Shown: positions 24,165 to 38,127 of the stretch, one piece after another
Layout of the letters: each line of letters opens with the position of its first letter
How positions within the stretch are numbered: position 1 is the first letter of the stretch
Source: Prunus persica
Lineage: Eukaryota; Streptophyta; Magnoliopsida; Rosales; Rosaceae
Assembly (NCBI RefSeq): GCF_000346465.2
Contig: NC_034014.1
Span: 6,268,507 to 6,332,506 of the forward strand
DNA length: 64,000 nucleotides
Direction of reading: 5' to 3'
Position numbers and translations under genes: made by a program
Notes under the pieces: model-generated
Seen by the model: the letters and a program-made list of their open reading frames with translations, nothing else
What the model was told of the DNA's origin: nothing
The model's database searches: none

Positions 24165-25805
24165 TCCTGTATGTGGGGGATTTTTCGTTTCGGCAGCTAC
24201 TGTGGGCATGAGCTGCTGTAAAGAGCCAAATGTGTGAAAATTGCTCTTGGGTCTGAGTTCAAGAATCAGACCACAAAAATTCTTCGAAAGGGTAGCTGAG
24301 CCTTAGGAAGAACCTTGGTTACCTTCACTAGCAAAACTAACAGTCGCTCATAGATAATTTCTTAGCTTTGCATGAAAAGCTTGTGGCATGAAAGCAAAGC
24401 AATCATGAGTTTAACATTAAAGAGAGAGAGAGGGTTGTGAGTTCCTATGAGAAGTAGGGGTTCTATGGAAAGGGGGAAGAGATTCTAAGAAGGTTTGTTG
24501 AAGAGAGAGGGAGATAGGGGTATAATGGGTGTGTTGAGTAGTTTCTGGTAGCTTGACGAAAACTCTGTCAAGCTGTGGAACGATTTACCAGAAGAGAAAA
24601 TGGAAAGATATGGAGGAATGTGGCTTGAAATTGCAGAGATTTCAGGGGTGAGAGATGAAGCTTGCTCTCTGAAAGTGTCCCTTGATGGGTAGGAGATGAC
24701 CCTTTTTATAGCCGCTGGAAGCTCCTCCATCCCAAGAAACTCTAATGGTTTATCTCCAATTTTGCCAAGTTTTCCCTTTCATTTTTCTGCTTTCCTTTCG
24801 ATTCATCCTCTTTTATGCAATCTTCCTCTGTCCAAACATACCAAGACAAGGTTTTTGGGAGCTCTAAAGCCTTCCCGCAGCTGCTTCAACATTGAACTCC
24901 TATTTTTTACTACCTCCTCACCTTATTTCCTTCCCTCTTCAATGGTAGGAGTTGGTAAGAGAAAGAAATTGGTAAGGGCATTGGTTTGGAGAGTGCCCCT
25001 CCTCCTAGCAACCTGTGCGCGCTATTATCCTCTGGATCTTTGAAGTTTGCTATGCCCATGTGCTGGAGCGCCTCAGCAGCTCACCAACATAACACTTTGA
25101 CTTTCATCGTGGTTCGCGTTTCCAGCTAAGTGCTGGAGACTATAGATATTTTCTTGGTTGCTTGGGCTTTTGCTAAAGTGATAGGTTAGCTCATTAAGGG
25201 AATGAGCTAATTTTCTTAAATGATGGGCTATTTTATTGAGATGATTTGCTAATTTTTCCTAAAGTATTGGGCTTTTTTCTCTATAGTATTGGGTTTTTTT
25301 CTTTCTTTTATGCTTACCCACATATTTGAGCTCAAGAAATGGGCTTGAGTTTTGGGGCTCTCAAGCAGCCCAAAACTTCTATTTCTCGGCTCATTAATGG
25401 GCCTCATGAAAGCTCGTTACCATTCATACCACAACCCACTCAGTAAGCCCGGACATTTGTGTGGCTTGGGCCCACTTAAGCTTGTAGCATGGCTAGGTGT
25501 GAAATAATGATTTCCTGCTTGATATGGCATGTCGATTGGCGTGCTTGAATTTTATTATTCTTGAAAAGAGACATGATGCTTAACGGAATAATTAGCATGG
25601 GCTTGTAAAGCCAGTGCCTTTTATAGGCTCATTTTAATTCTTAGTGTGATGGATTGCATATTTATTTGGCATGGCATATGGTCGTGGCTCGTTCAAGCGT
25701 GCATGACGAATTTCAGGTGCTCCGAACCGGATCTTTTCTTAATAAGGTGTCGCACTGGGCCGAGAATATATTTGGGCTTAGCCTTGGATTTTTTGGGCAT
25801 CAACA
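24165..25805 (-). repeat. Long LTR-like repeat, copy A (minus orientation)
   Basis: The reverse complement of this segment aligns in order with 26320-28090: GGCTTGAGTTTT followed by CAAGCAGCCCAAAACTTC, then CATACCACAACCC, then AACGGAATAAT. On the minus strand it begins TGTTGATGCCC at 25805, like the TGTTGAGAG start of copy B. It lacks the homologue of the far end of copy B. It is probably a truncated solo LTR of a large element. No coding sequence. Confidence 0.7.
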
Positions 25806-26319
25806 CTGTGTTTATTTCACATGGAGGAATGAAAATTCCATATAAAATTAGGAATTCAACTTCTATTTTTGGAGGAATTGGACTCTTAGATAGGAGGTGG
25901 TATTCTATTTCCTGGGGAACTAACCCGTCTTTTTTACTCATTATATCCTCACATAAATTTTAAAATTACAAATTTATCATATACTTTAACTCAATAACAA
26001 GGGCATTTTAGTAATCAAACTGATTTCAATTTCGATTCATGGTAATTTAGTAAAACAATTATATGAATCAGTACCACTGCTACCCCGATTCCATGTAGTT
26101 TAGTAAACAATTTCAATGGAAATTAGGATTCTAACTCTCCTTAATCCAACTCTTCCTTAATTCAATTCCTCCTCACTTGATTGCAGATTAGTAAACATGT
26201 CATCTATTGGTACCGTGACTAATAGAGCAACTAGCTAAGCAATATCATCCACGTGCTGTGCTTTGAGAGGTCGTCACCTTAGCTAAAGAAGCCTTACCAT
26301 AAGTCATAACTAGGGGCAT
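25806..26319. other. Spacer between the inverted LTR-like copies
   Basis: About 510 bp of AT-rich DNA containing short inverted pieces (GGAGGAATTGGA near 25872 and TCAATTCCTCCTC near 26162). No gene. Confidence 0.5.
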
Positions 26320-28560
26320 TGTTGAGAGTCCCACATTGAAAGACTATAAGAGGTTGTTAAGGCCCAAATATATTTCTAGCCCAGTAGGACACCTAACTTG
26401 GGAAGAAACCCCACTTGGATACGTAAGAGTTCGTCATATGCGCTTGCACACGTGCCACGCTAAGTAAATATTAACATGCCATGCAAAAAGGTCATAACAA
26501 GCCCGTAAAATGTACTGGTTCTATGAACCTATGCTCATTATTCCGTTAAGCGCCATTTTGGCCCAGCTATAGCTCTTACAAAACTGCAAAGCTCGAGCAC
26601 AAGCACGCCAAATAACACGCCACGCAAAGCGAAAAATTCTTATTTTTGCAACAAGCCACGCTACTAGCTTTAAGCGGGCCCAAGCCACGTAAATGCCTTG
26701 GGCTTGCTGAGCGGGTTGTGGTATGGATAGTTACGAGTATTCACGAGGCCTATTAATAGTTCAAGGAGTGGAAGTTTTGGGCTGCTTGGGAGCACTAAAA
26801 CTCAAGCCTATTCCTTGAGCCCAAACATATGGGTAAGCGTGAGAGAGAAAACCATTAGCACATCACCTTAAGAAAAGACCTAAACATCTTAGAAAATATC
26901 CAATAGTCATAGCCCACAACACTTGGAAATATTCTACATCAATCAAAATATCCAGCACCTTGTCAAAACTAAGGCAAACCCATATGCATAGGTTGCTGGA
27001 AGTAAATCACCTTTTGACCAGCACTCTTACCTATTCTTTCCTCTACAAGCTCTGGTGGGAAAACAAGAAAGGAAAAGCAAGATGTGCCTTACCCAGATAG
27101 AGGAATCCAACCACAGGAAAGTCTTGGAAACCCAAAAAGCTATGCTTCTATGTGCTAGGGTTGGGGAGATTTCACCAAAGAGGATTGAATGGAAGAAAGT
27201 GAAGAAAAATAGAGGAGAAAACTTGATAAAATTCGGGGCTTCCAATGCCTATAAAAAGAGTCACCTTCTACCCAGCAAAATAACTTTTCTAGAGCGAGCA
27301 ACATCCTTACTCATTGCTGGAAGATTCAATTTCGTGCTCTGTTCTTCCATCTTCTTCCTCTCTCTCCCATAACCACATCTAGAGAGAGCAAACATTCTCT
27401 CTCACTACTAGAACCTTTCAATTTCGAGCCATGTTCTTCCATTGCTCCCCCTTTTCTTTTATGGCAAAACACTCAAGAGCCTGACAAGCTTTAGTCAAGG
27501 TGCCTGAAATTTGCTAAAGCTACCCATTCTTCTTCCTTCATTTATTCCTCTCTTTCCCATGACCACATCCACAGAGAGCAAACATCCCCTCTCACTACTG
27601 GAACCTTTCAATTTTGAGCTATGTTCTTCCATTGCTTCCCCTTTTCTCTTCTGGCAAAACACTCAAGAGCCTGACGAAGCTTTCGTCAAGTTGCTAGAAA
27701 TTTGCTAAAGCCACCCATTCTTCTTCCTTCATTTTTTCCTCTCTTCCCTCAACAAATCCTCTCAAAATTCCCTCTCCCCTTGCTTTGAGCCTATGTTTCT
27801 CATAGGAAACCCAAGCATTCTCTCTCTAATGCTAAACTCATGAATGCTCAGCTCCCATGCCGCAAGCTTCTCAAGCCAAGCCTAAATATTTATCTATAAG
27901 CAACTGTTGGTTTTGTTGTTGAAGGAAGCCAAAGTGTTTCCTAAGGCTTCACGAACTTTTCGAAGCACTCTTGGGGCCTAATTCTTGAACTCAGACACAA
28001 GGGCAACTCCACCCATTTGCTCTTTACAGTAGCCCAGGTCCATCTGTAGTTGCCGGAACGAAAAAGCCCTTACAGAGGTGGAGACTCTCCTTCACCTAGA
28101 AAGGAAGACTACTTTCCACTTAGAAAAGGGTCTTCACCCTTGAGCCTTGAACTTTGAACTTTTGGGCTTTGGACCTTAGGCCTTGGGCCTTCTTCATTCT
28201 TCCTTTTATCTTTGGGTCTAGCCCCTGGTACAAATGTAAATAAACATTATTATAATGAGAACATCATTTTCCGTGGACCTAACCCATCATTTGGATGAAC
28301 CACGTATACCTTGTCTTCTCCATACATATTTACTTACTTTACTTATGATGAACGTCACTAGATACCGAAGGCAATAACTTGCCGACGGCCTCCACTAGTC
28401 ATTAGCCTGCTGAAAGTCCTCAGCTTCCACTTAACCCACCAAAGGTAGTCTCGTGCCTTGTCTCTCGAAGGCATATACACATGTTAAAGGCCCTTACCTT
28501 CACACATCATCTACCACTTCATATCTATCTAAGTTGATATCAATTTTGAACGTCAACGTC
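26320..28560 (+). repeat. Long LTR-like repeat, copy B (plus orientation)
   Basis: It begins TGTTGAGAGTCCCACATTGA, a start I associate with plant LTRs. Homology to copy A is clear to about 28090. Beyond that a stretch with ATTATTATAATGAGAAC and GAACCACGTATACCTTGTC resembles the R/U5 end of a plant LTR; the exact end is not fixed and is set near 28560 by eye. No gag or pol remains on either side, so it looks like a solo LTR. Confidence 0.6.
27373..27745 (+). repeat. 190-bp tandem duplication inside copy B
   Basis: Two successive units of about 190 bp, each starting CCACATC and containing AGAGAGCAAACAT, GTTCTTCCATTGCT and GGCAAAACACTCAAGAGCCT. A partial third unit precedes them (27285-27372). 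The corresponding part of copy A does not show the same expansion. Confidence 0.8.
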
Positions 28561-30470
28561 ATCAAATATGATTTTTTATGACTCATATTGATATTCCCTT
28601 TATTTTCTGGCTACAAAATGTTCCTTATAATTTTGAATTATGAATGTCCACGTATGTGTGCAAGCCACTCACGGTAGTTGATCAATGTAAAACTCATTTT
28701 CAACTATCAATGTCCATTTATGTGTGTAAGCCACTCAATGTAGTTGATTAATGTAAAACTCGTGGTAGGATCCATTTCAGAAAAATAGCCCATCCACTTT
28801 TGCATAGTGTCAAAGGTCAACTTTCCCCATAATCTACGCTGGGTTTGCTTTTTGACTTTCTGAGACCAGATGTGCTCACGTAAAATTCATAATCTAGTCT
28901 AAAAACCTATTTCCCATCTTCATTTTCATGTGAAATGGAGAATGCTACACGTGTTTGAAAATTTACTTTTTTGGTCAAACACATGGAATTTGGATAAATG
29001 TAAAACCGATCAACACCCTTTACCCACAACATGATTATATATGTTGTGTTTAAGGACGAGAGATTTCTTTTTCATTCTAAATGATTATTGTGTGTGACGA
29101 TAATATCATCTGACATGTTGATGTGGTGTTACAAATGAAGTATAAATTTCATTTCCACTTTAGGTGATTATTGTTTTTTGAATTATGCACAAATGAAGTA
29201 GACCATTTTTAATTCTGAAGTGGATTTGCAACCATCACATGCATTCTTATGATATATCTTATTGTATTTTAGTACACATCATTAGGGTTTAAACCAGATA
29301 GATAATATAAAAGAAGCCTATTTACTTTGACCAAATCTGTTTGCCTTTAGGTAAAAGGAAACACATTGGTTTGTGACCAATGTGACACGGGAATATGGAT
29401 AGGTAATTTCCTCATGGTCTTTCTTTTGTAGCTATTGTGTCAAACCCATTTTGCCAGAAAGTTTTCCGAACCAAACCCAGCAGTCAGTCTTTTATATAAA
29501 TTCCAGGGACTCTTGGCTGAAAAACGTGTTCTTATAATATCGCAAAGCGGTGAAGGATGATGATGAGACACGCAACTAAAATAACACCAATAATGGAGCA
29601 CTCCACCTCATCTTTCGAATCTTGTCCTTGTTACAGGTGGGCTCATTACAATAAAACTCTTATCCTGTGTCCTTTCATAATAAAAACGACGAGTGCTTCG
29701 TTTATCCTTCCATTAATTTTTCACATTTACAATTCAACAATATTTAGGTCTTGACTTGGCCATGACATTCTCATCTCATCCTGGAAATTTCATGTCGTGC
29801 AATTTATTTTGATCAAATTTCTCAAACATCTATTATTTTCTTATATTTGTTAGTCTAAAAATCAGACATCATTTATTTAAATTAGCAATCGTACTATATG
29901 TGTAGAGGTAGTCATTGCTCGATAAGAATATGTGGGACATAATTTCAACTTTGCAAAAACAGTTCACGTAAGTGTTTCTCGTGATAAAGATGAGATGGTT
30001 CTTATTAGTCATGACTCAATTGTTGTCAATTTAACATACTTCACTCACCACTTGCTGTTAATCTAGTGATATTTTAATTTCCATTGTTAAAAGAAATTAG
30101 AAGTTTGAATCACGCTATTGTTGATAAAAAAATTTACTGACACAATGAGCATTATTAGTATGATGTTTTTTCCTTTGCTTGAGGAGATCTTGAGTTCAAA
30201 TCTCATATATGATAGTTATTAATTTAAAAGTTGAGTACGCCGTATCAGTATGATATTTACTACAAATAGAAGTTTGGACTAGAATAAGTGAAAGATTTGC
30301 TTCCTTCTAATGTTACTGAAAATTCATATCATCATCCGTTTACATATATGTACAAAATCTCGTTAAAAAAGTATGAACATAGGACCATATTTCAAACTCT
30401 TAATCCTAGACCATTAGACAACCTTATTTTTTTGGAAGTTTAGATCCTATTTCTTGTTTTCTAGGTATTT
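28561..30470. other. Intergenic, nothing recognised
   Basis: AT-rich with small SINE-like phrases (for example GAGTTCAAATCTC near 30191). A near-repeat of about 85 bp (CCACTCACGGTAGTTGATCA at 28665, CCACTCAATGTAGTTGATTA at 28731) is present. No gene. Confidence 0.45.
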
Positions 30471-30932
30471 TCACTTGTGAAAGCACAAAATCATGTTCAA
30501 AACATAGTCAACGGTCCACAGCAATCCACGAAGGAAGTGCTTCAGCACATCTCACTGCCACTGCTCACACGCAATCACTGTCCCATAAAATACTCAAAAA
30601 AAATTCCAGAGCAGTCATACAAGAAAATAAAAAAAAGCAGAATGATGGCCGTTGAAAACTTTGAACGAATCGTAGCCGTTCATCAGAGGCGGCTGCAATC
30701 CTGGCCCTCTGATCCTCTCCCAAACGCGTCCTCGCAATTTCTCACTGGCGCGCTTTCCCAACACCAACGCCCAACGCCCTTCTTCCTCCTCCTCTCAGCT
30801 TTTAAAAGCGCTTGTCTTATTCTTCTCCATCTTCGTCAACACCACAACACAAACAGCAGCAACTTCTAGAGAGAGAAGCTGAAGACTAGTAGAGAGAGAA
30901 ATTCAGGTCACGGACTCGCACAGTGTATTGAC
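30471..30932 (+). promoter_or_regulatory. MPK3 promoter-proximal region and 5' UTR
   Basis: Probable 5' UTR with GAGAGAGA runs lies just before the ATG (about 30860-30932). A TTTTAAAA at 30801-30808 could serve as TATA element. One W-box hexamer (TTGACT on the minus strand, 30506-30511) would fit WRKY control of a defence kinase, but a single hexamer is weak evidence. Confidence 0.35.
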
Positions 30933-32855
<1,923 letters not shown>

Positions 32856-33618
32856 TTTGAAAAGCAGCATTACTACTCGGTTTCTATATCTATGAAGTAG
32901 AAAGATTTGCATTTTCAGAGCTCTTTGATAAAAAGGTTAGGAAAGGTTATTGTTACCAAAATATTGCAATCATCACGAGCACAAGGATCGTCCACATCAT
33001 TACTTAGGTGGGTTTGCTGATTTTTTCCATGATGACCGCCCATCAATTTTACTAGACCTCTATATTAATTTTTGAGGTCGGTTCCTCATTTTTCTTTTTC
33101 GGTGATCGAACTTGTATTCTATTTATCTTGTTTGTATCTTGATTTTTTTGTTTTTTTGTTTTATTTTTTTGCTGTACCAAACTTGTGCCATGTATAGCAA
33201 GCTTGTATTGAGGAACCTAACTGAGATTCAATAAATATCTTTATTCACTCCTTGTGAGACTAATTTGGGATCTTCATTCATAAGCTGTGAAGCTGATGTT
33301 CTTATTTCATCCGCCTTTTGTTTGATGGACCAATTTATGCGTGACTTGATTCTCAGGGGAAGATTATTTAGGATCACAAATTTTCCCTCATGTTCTTAAT
33401 CCCCGTATCCGTGGATTATTTGGCAGATTGGGAGTGGATCAATGAGTTCTATATAAGATATTTTTAAGATGTTTTTCTTTGATGTAAGATATTCTCTTTG
33501 GTATTAATATAATACGGTTGAGCAATGAGTAAATTAAAACTCGTTTCACATCGGAGTCCTCCTCGCCGGCTTATTTGCTTGTTTTGTCACTGTAATTCCA
33601 TTTCCAGCATTTGAGTTA
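32856..33618 (+). other. MPK3 3' UTR and downstream DNA
   Basis: Probable 3' UTR with a poly(A) signal AATAAA at 33230-33235. The rest is AT-rich and unremarkable up to the TAA at 33619-33621 that flanks the first Harbinger element. Confidence 0.6.
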
Positions 33619-34071
33619 TAAGAGCAGCTCCAGCAAGGGAGCCCAGCCCGAGGCGAGGGCAGGAAAAAAAAAAAAAAGTCACTCCAGCGTACAGCCCAGG
33701 CCCGGGGGTGGTGTGGGACCCACCAACTCGGGCCAGCCCGAAGGCGAGACCAGCCCCAGGTCCAACTCGCGTGTTGCTGACGTCAGCGAGCGCGGTATGC
33801 TGCCACGTGTCGCCTCCCCAGCCTTCCGATCTGCTTCTCCAAATTAATCCAACGGCTGAGGCTTTTTTGGGCAATAAAAATATGAAAAAAAATCGTAAAT
33901 TTTTTTAAAAAATTCTAAAAAATTCTGATATTTTTTTTTTCTATAAATACCTATAAATACCCTTCACTTTCAACACCAATACTCTTACATTTCATTATAC
34001 TTCTACTATTATTCACTCTTTTTACTCAACATTTTCTTCTTTTTCATCTAGCATTTTGATTTCATATTTTT

Positions 34072-35266
34072 ATGGCTTCTTCTATCGAAACCGGAGGGGC
34101 TTGGAGCACCATGGAAGATGTTTCCTTGTGTGAGGCTTGGCTCCAAATTTGTCATTGTCCCGTGTCCGGCAATGAGATGAAATTTTTTCATATGTGGAAA
34201 AAAATTCATGCCGAATTTTGTGAAAAAATTCCGGGGTCTACTCGTACGGAGATGGCATTATCCAGTAGGTGGAAAATCCTGAATAAAGAGTTGGGAAAAT
34301 GGAGAGCTGCGGGGAAAATCGGGGAAAATCGTACTAACGAGGTAAGTATTTTATAATTTTTGTTTTATTAAGTTTAATCTCCTAATATATATATTTTGTT
34401 AATATTGCTTGCATTTTCAATATTTTGTTAATATTTCTTGCATTTTAAATATTTTGTTAATATTTCTTGCATTATCAATATTTTGTTAATATTTCTTGCA
34501 ATTTAAATATTTTGTTCATATTTCTTGCATTTTCAATATGTTGTTAATATTTCTTGCATTTCCACTTGTTTCTTAATTTTCTTGCACTTCTAATTTATTT
34601 GTAAGGTTAATTGCATTTTCATTATTATTTTTTTGGTTACTTGCATATCCAATATATTTTAAATATTTATTGCATTTCCATTTTTTTGTTAAATAGATTA
34701 TACAAGCACAAATGTGGTTCGGTGCAACCGGGGGTGGCAAAAAAAATTTCACCCATCATGAATGTTGGGAGGTGGTCAAATATTGCAAACGCTTCATAAT
34801 TATTCCAACGGGTCCCGACGTTGTATTAAACGAGACGCCACTCCGTGATTCAATGGCACCGGATTCACCTCTTGATTCTCCTATGAGTCAAGACTCACCC
34901 ATGGAAAAGGAGCCGAGGCCCATTGGCGGAAAGGCCGCGAAGGCAAAGAAAGTGGGTAATTCAAGCAATCATAATTCAAAGTTTTTGGAGGAAATTGCAA
35001 GGCAAAATGGCCTAAGAATTGAAATGGAGCAAAAACGCCAAGATAACGAGTTGACCCTTCAAGCTGAGTATGCACGAGAAAGGGAGTATTTGCGCAAAAA
35101 AGATATAGACATGACGGATCGGGAAACCATGACCATGGATACAAGTCATATGTCCCCTGAAACAAAACAATTTTGGAAGCTAGAACGAAGGGATGTTATG
35201 AGAAGAAGACTTTTCCGGGATGATGGGCCTAGCAACACGGATTGGTTAAATGATGGAAACCATTAA
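34072..35266 (+). CDS. Harbinger ORF1: Myb/trihelix-like DNA-binding protein
   Basis: The accessory protein of PIF/Harbinger elements, thought to bind the element ends and help bring the transposase into the nucleus. Two exons, 34072-34341 and 34697-35266, joined in frame across a GT-AG intron, give 279 aa without a stop. The N-terminal third has the trihelix/Myb-like pattern of spaced tryptophans: AWSTMEDVSLCEAWLQI, MWKKIHAEF and LSSRWKILNKELGKWRA. The C-terminal half is charged and coiled-coil-like (EIARQNGLRIEMEQKRQ) and ends DWLNDGNH, as in proteins annotated with a NAM-associated C-terminal domain. It is complete in this copy, unlike its partner in element 2. Confidence 0.88.
34393..34570 (+). 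repeat. 29-bp tandem repeat in the ORF1 intron
   Basis: About six units of TTTTGTTAATATTTCTTGCA plus TTTTCAATA, with small changes. The matching intron in element 2 (about 40490-40707) does not show the array, so it expanded after the copies separated. Not a CRISPR: there are no distinct spacers. Confidence 0.85.
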
Positions 35267-35475
35267 ATTTGTTAGCCTACTTTTTATGTATTTGTATTTT
35301 TCATGTTTTCTTTTAAAGTTGTTGTAATTCAACCATTAAATTTTAGTAGTAGTAATTCGTAATGACTTGTATTAGATTTCGTTATTTAATAAACAAAGTA
35401 TTCAATAAATTACCTTTTTATTCAACATATTCCATACTTCAAACAAAACAAAATAAAAATAAAAATAAACTACAA

Positions 35476-35610
35476 ACAAGGCACAATAATAATAACAAAC
35501 CACAACCAAAGCATAATAAATAAAAATACAACACAACCAAACCATAACCAAAGCATAATAAATAAAAATACAACACAACCAAACCATAACTAAATAAAAC
35601 ATAACCAAAG
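35476..35610. repeat. 42-bp tandem repeat between the convergent genes of element 1
   Basis: Units containing CCAAAGCATAATAAATAAAA and ATACAACACAACCAAACC occur twice plus partial copies. They lie between the 3' ends of the two convergent genes. Element 2 has a different 42-bp array in the equivalent place. Confidence 0.7.
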
Positions 35611-35623
35611 CATCTATGCTCCA

Positions 35624-36953
35624 TCATTCTTCTTCATTGCCTTTCACCGCCCATAGATGCTCCATCAAGTGAACTTGACGCATTTCATGAATATACGAAG
35701 ATTGCATCTCTGTATATCGATCTATCATTCGGGTCATCAAATGACCATCCCTCACCAACGGTTTCGGCTCAAATGCTTCTCCGGAAGAAGCCCCAAAATC
35801 CCGGTCAAAGCCGTGTTCATTGGATCCGGTTCATACACCTCTAAAGCATCATAATCATACTCATCCTCCACAATCATATTATGGAGGATGATGCAAGTCA
35901 TCATAATGCTTCTGAGGATCTCCTCATTAAACATACGGGCCGCACCTCGAATAATCAACCACCGAGCTTGAAGGATACCAAAACACCTTTCGATATCTTT
36001 CCTGTATCCCTCTTGATAGGTAGCAAATAATTTTTGCTTCTGGGATCGGGGATTCGGAATAGATTTGACAAAAGTGGTCCACCTCGGGTAGATGCCGTCA
36101 GCTAGATAATACCCCGTCTGGTACACTGTATTATTGACTTGATAGGTGATATTGGGGCCCTGGCCTCTCAATACATCGTTAAAGACCGGGGATTGACCCA
36201 GCACGTTGAGATCATTTTGGGATCCTGCAACTCCAAAGAAGGCATGCCAAACCCATGTGTCGAAGCCAGCAACGGCTTCAAGGATGATACTTTTTTGGCC
36301 TTTTCTATTTCCGTAATCACCTTGCCAGGCAGTTGGGCAATTCTTCCATTGCCAGTGCATGCAGTCGATGCTACCAATCATTCCTGGAAATCCTCGAGCT
36401 TCGGCTTTTTGTAGAAGCGTTGGAGGTCCCTGGGAGTAGGTATACGCACGTAGTCCCTAGTATACAGAGTTTCAACTGCTTGACAAAATCTTACCAAAGC
36501 CTCCAACGTAGTGGACTTCCCCATCCGGGCAATCTCATCCACCTGATCAGCAGATGCTACATACGCCAACATTCGTATAACAGCTATAAGTTTTTGCTCC
36601 GGAAGAAGCCCCAAAACCCCAGCAGCATCACACTTTTGAACAAAGTATGCATCATAATTGCAAATATCATGCATGACTTTATTGAACAAATGAGGTTGCA
36701 TTCTAAATCGCCTTCGAAAATCAACATCAGAGTACAAAGAAGTTGGGATAAAATAATCTTCCAAAAGATTCTTACCCCGAGAATGCCTATGTCTTTCCAC
36801 ATTCCGGCGGCGGCCGACTTGTGAACCATGGCGGCGACCTTGGTTCTCTTCTTCTTGCAAAGCCACTGCTATGAGAACTTGCTCATCGACTTGTCTCTGC
36901 AACTCATTGACTTCATCTGCTATACGGTTTCTCTCTCTTGCCTCTCCAAGCAT
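35624..36953 (-). pseudogene. Harbinger DDE transposase, element 1 (frameshifted)
   Basis: Minus-strand transposase of the DDE_4/Harbinger family. It starts MLGEARERNRIADEV; the middle has HRHSRGKNLLEDYF and DICNYDAYF, a helix-turn-helix-like DQVDEIARMGKST, then the catalytic core IGSIDCMHWQW (first Asp), SQNDLNVLGQSPVF (second Asp) and IERCFGILQARW (Glu). One base is missing near 36415-36419, shifting the frame just before the catalytic core (compare LQRLLQKAE in element 2). A second shift near 35790 replaces the normal C-terminus; the expected ending resumes in another frame to about 35624. Apart from these two breaks the sequence is well preserved, so the element is recent. Confidence 0.88.
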
Positions 36954-37099
36954 CTCCTAAATTCTTCCATTCAGAATGAATGAAGTATGAATTCTAAACT
37001 CTGAGAAATGAAAATATAGAAAGATTTGGTGTGAGAGGTATGAGCTGAGACTCTGGTTTTATAGAAAATTTTGGCAAAATAGACATGCCACGTGGCTTA

Positions 37100-37410
37100 A
37101 TTTTATTGAATGAAAATCTTATCTGAAATTTGAAATTCATCCGAAATTTGAACCCTAATTTGTATGAAATTTGAATTTTGAAATTCATCTGAAATTTGAA
37201 CCCAAATTTATCTGAAATTTGAACCCAAATTTATCTGAAATTTGAACCCAAATTTATCTGAAATTTGAACCCAAAAATTTATCTGAAATTTGAACTTTGA
37301 AATTCATCCGAAATTTGAATCCAAAAATCTTATCCGGAAATTTTATTTGATTATGAATAGTCTTGACACGTAGGAACCCGAAAATCTTATCTGAAAATAT
37401 TACCCAAATT
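37100..37410. repeat. Subterminal repeats, element 1 transposase side
   Basis: Successive units of about 20-25 bp of the type ATCTGAAATTTGAACCCAAA fill this stretch next to the terminal repeat. Similar CAGATAAATTTCAAA-type units occupy 37850-37985 in element 2, and AGATAAGATTTTC units occupy 62390-62770 in the third copy. They could be binding sites for ORF1 or the transposase (inference). Confidence 0.7.
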
Positions 37411-37588
37411 AATTATTTTCATTAAAAAATATGAGGAAAAAACAAAAAAATGAATAGTAATTGCCCTTAGCTAGGGCAACTGGTGGAAACACAAATCACT
37501 ATTTGCAAGGGCAACCACTATTCACGTGAATAGTGGCTGCCCTAGCTCCACCCTTGCCATGGCTAAGGGCAAATGGGTGGAGTTGCTC

Positions 37589-37591
37589 TAA
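37589..37591. repeat. TAA shared by two head-to-head Harbinger elements
   Basis: The right end of element 1 (GGAGTTGCTC) and the left end of element 2 (GAGCATTTCC) are separated by only TAA. TAA also lies at 33619-33621 and 41569-41571, outside the pair. Confidence 0.93.
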
Positions 37592-38127
37592 GAGCATTTC
37601 CACCAGTTGCCTCTTGCCATGGCAAGATTAGCCCTAGGGCAGGCACTATTCACGTGAATAGTGGCTGCCCTAGCCCCCTCCAGCAAAATGTGTTTCCAGC
37701 AGTTGGGGCTTGCCATGGCAAATACTATTCATTTTTTTGTTTTTTTCACAACTTTGTTTACTTAAACAAATAATTTGGATAATATTTTCGGATAATATTT
37801 TTGGGTTCCTACGTGTCAATACTATTCATATCGGATAAGATTTTCGGTTTTAAATTTCAGATACATTTCAAAATTCAAATTTCAGATAAATTCAAAATGT
37901 CAAATTTCAGATACATTTCAAAATTCAAATTTCAGATAAATTTGAATTTTGAAATTTCATTTGAATTTCAAATTTCAGATAAAATTTTCACCCTCTAAGA
38001 TTGCGCCGCGTGTCATATCTATCTGTGTACATTTTTCTATAAAATCAGAGGTTCAGCTCATACCTCCCACACTGGTTCTTCTCTACATTTCTATTTCTCA
38101 AATTTTAGATTTCATTCTCCATTCTCA

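Larger units (their letters stand above)
33622..37588 (+). mobile_element. PIF/Harbinger element 1 (3,967 bp)
   Basis: Left end GAGCAGCTCCAGCAAGG; right end (reverse complement) GAGCAACTCCACCCATTTGC. TAA flanks it at 33619-33621 and 37589-37591, the three-base target preference of PIF/Harbinger. It carries the two genes of this superfamily facing each other: an ORF1 (Myb/trihelix-like) on plus (34072-35266, intact) and a DDE transposase on minus (35624-36953, frameshifted). Both genes plus both ends make it a full-length element; its mobility would depend on transposase from another copy. Confidence 0.92.

Noticed and set aside
33587..33908. GC-rich frames at the left Harbinger end
   Set aside because: They translate the terminal and subterminal repeat, not a gene.
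34393..34570. Regular 29-bp repeats that might look like a CRISPR array
   Set aside because: Units are directly adjacent with no unique spacers, in an intron of a plant transposon gene.
35402..35627. Tyr/Val-rich hydrophobic frames, possible membrane peptides
   Set aside because: They lie on a 42-bp tandem repeat between Harbinger genes and simply repeat one motif.
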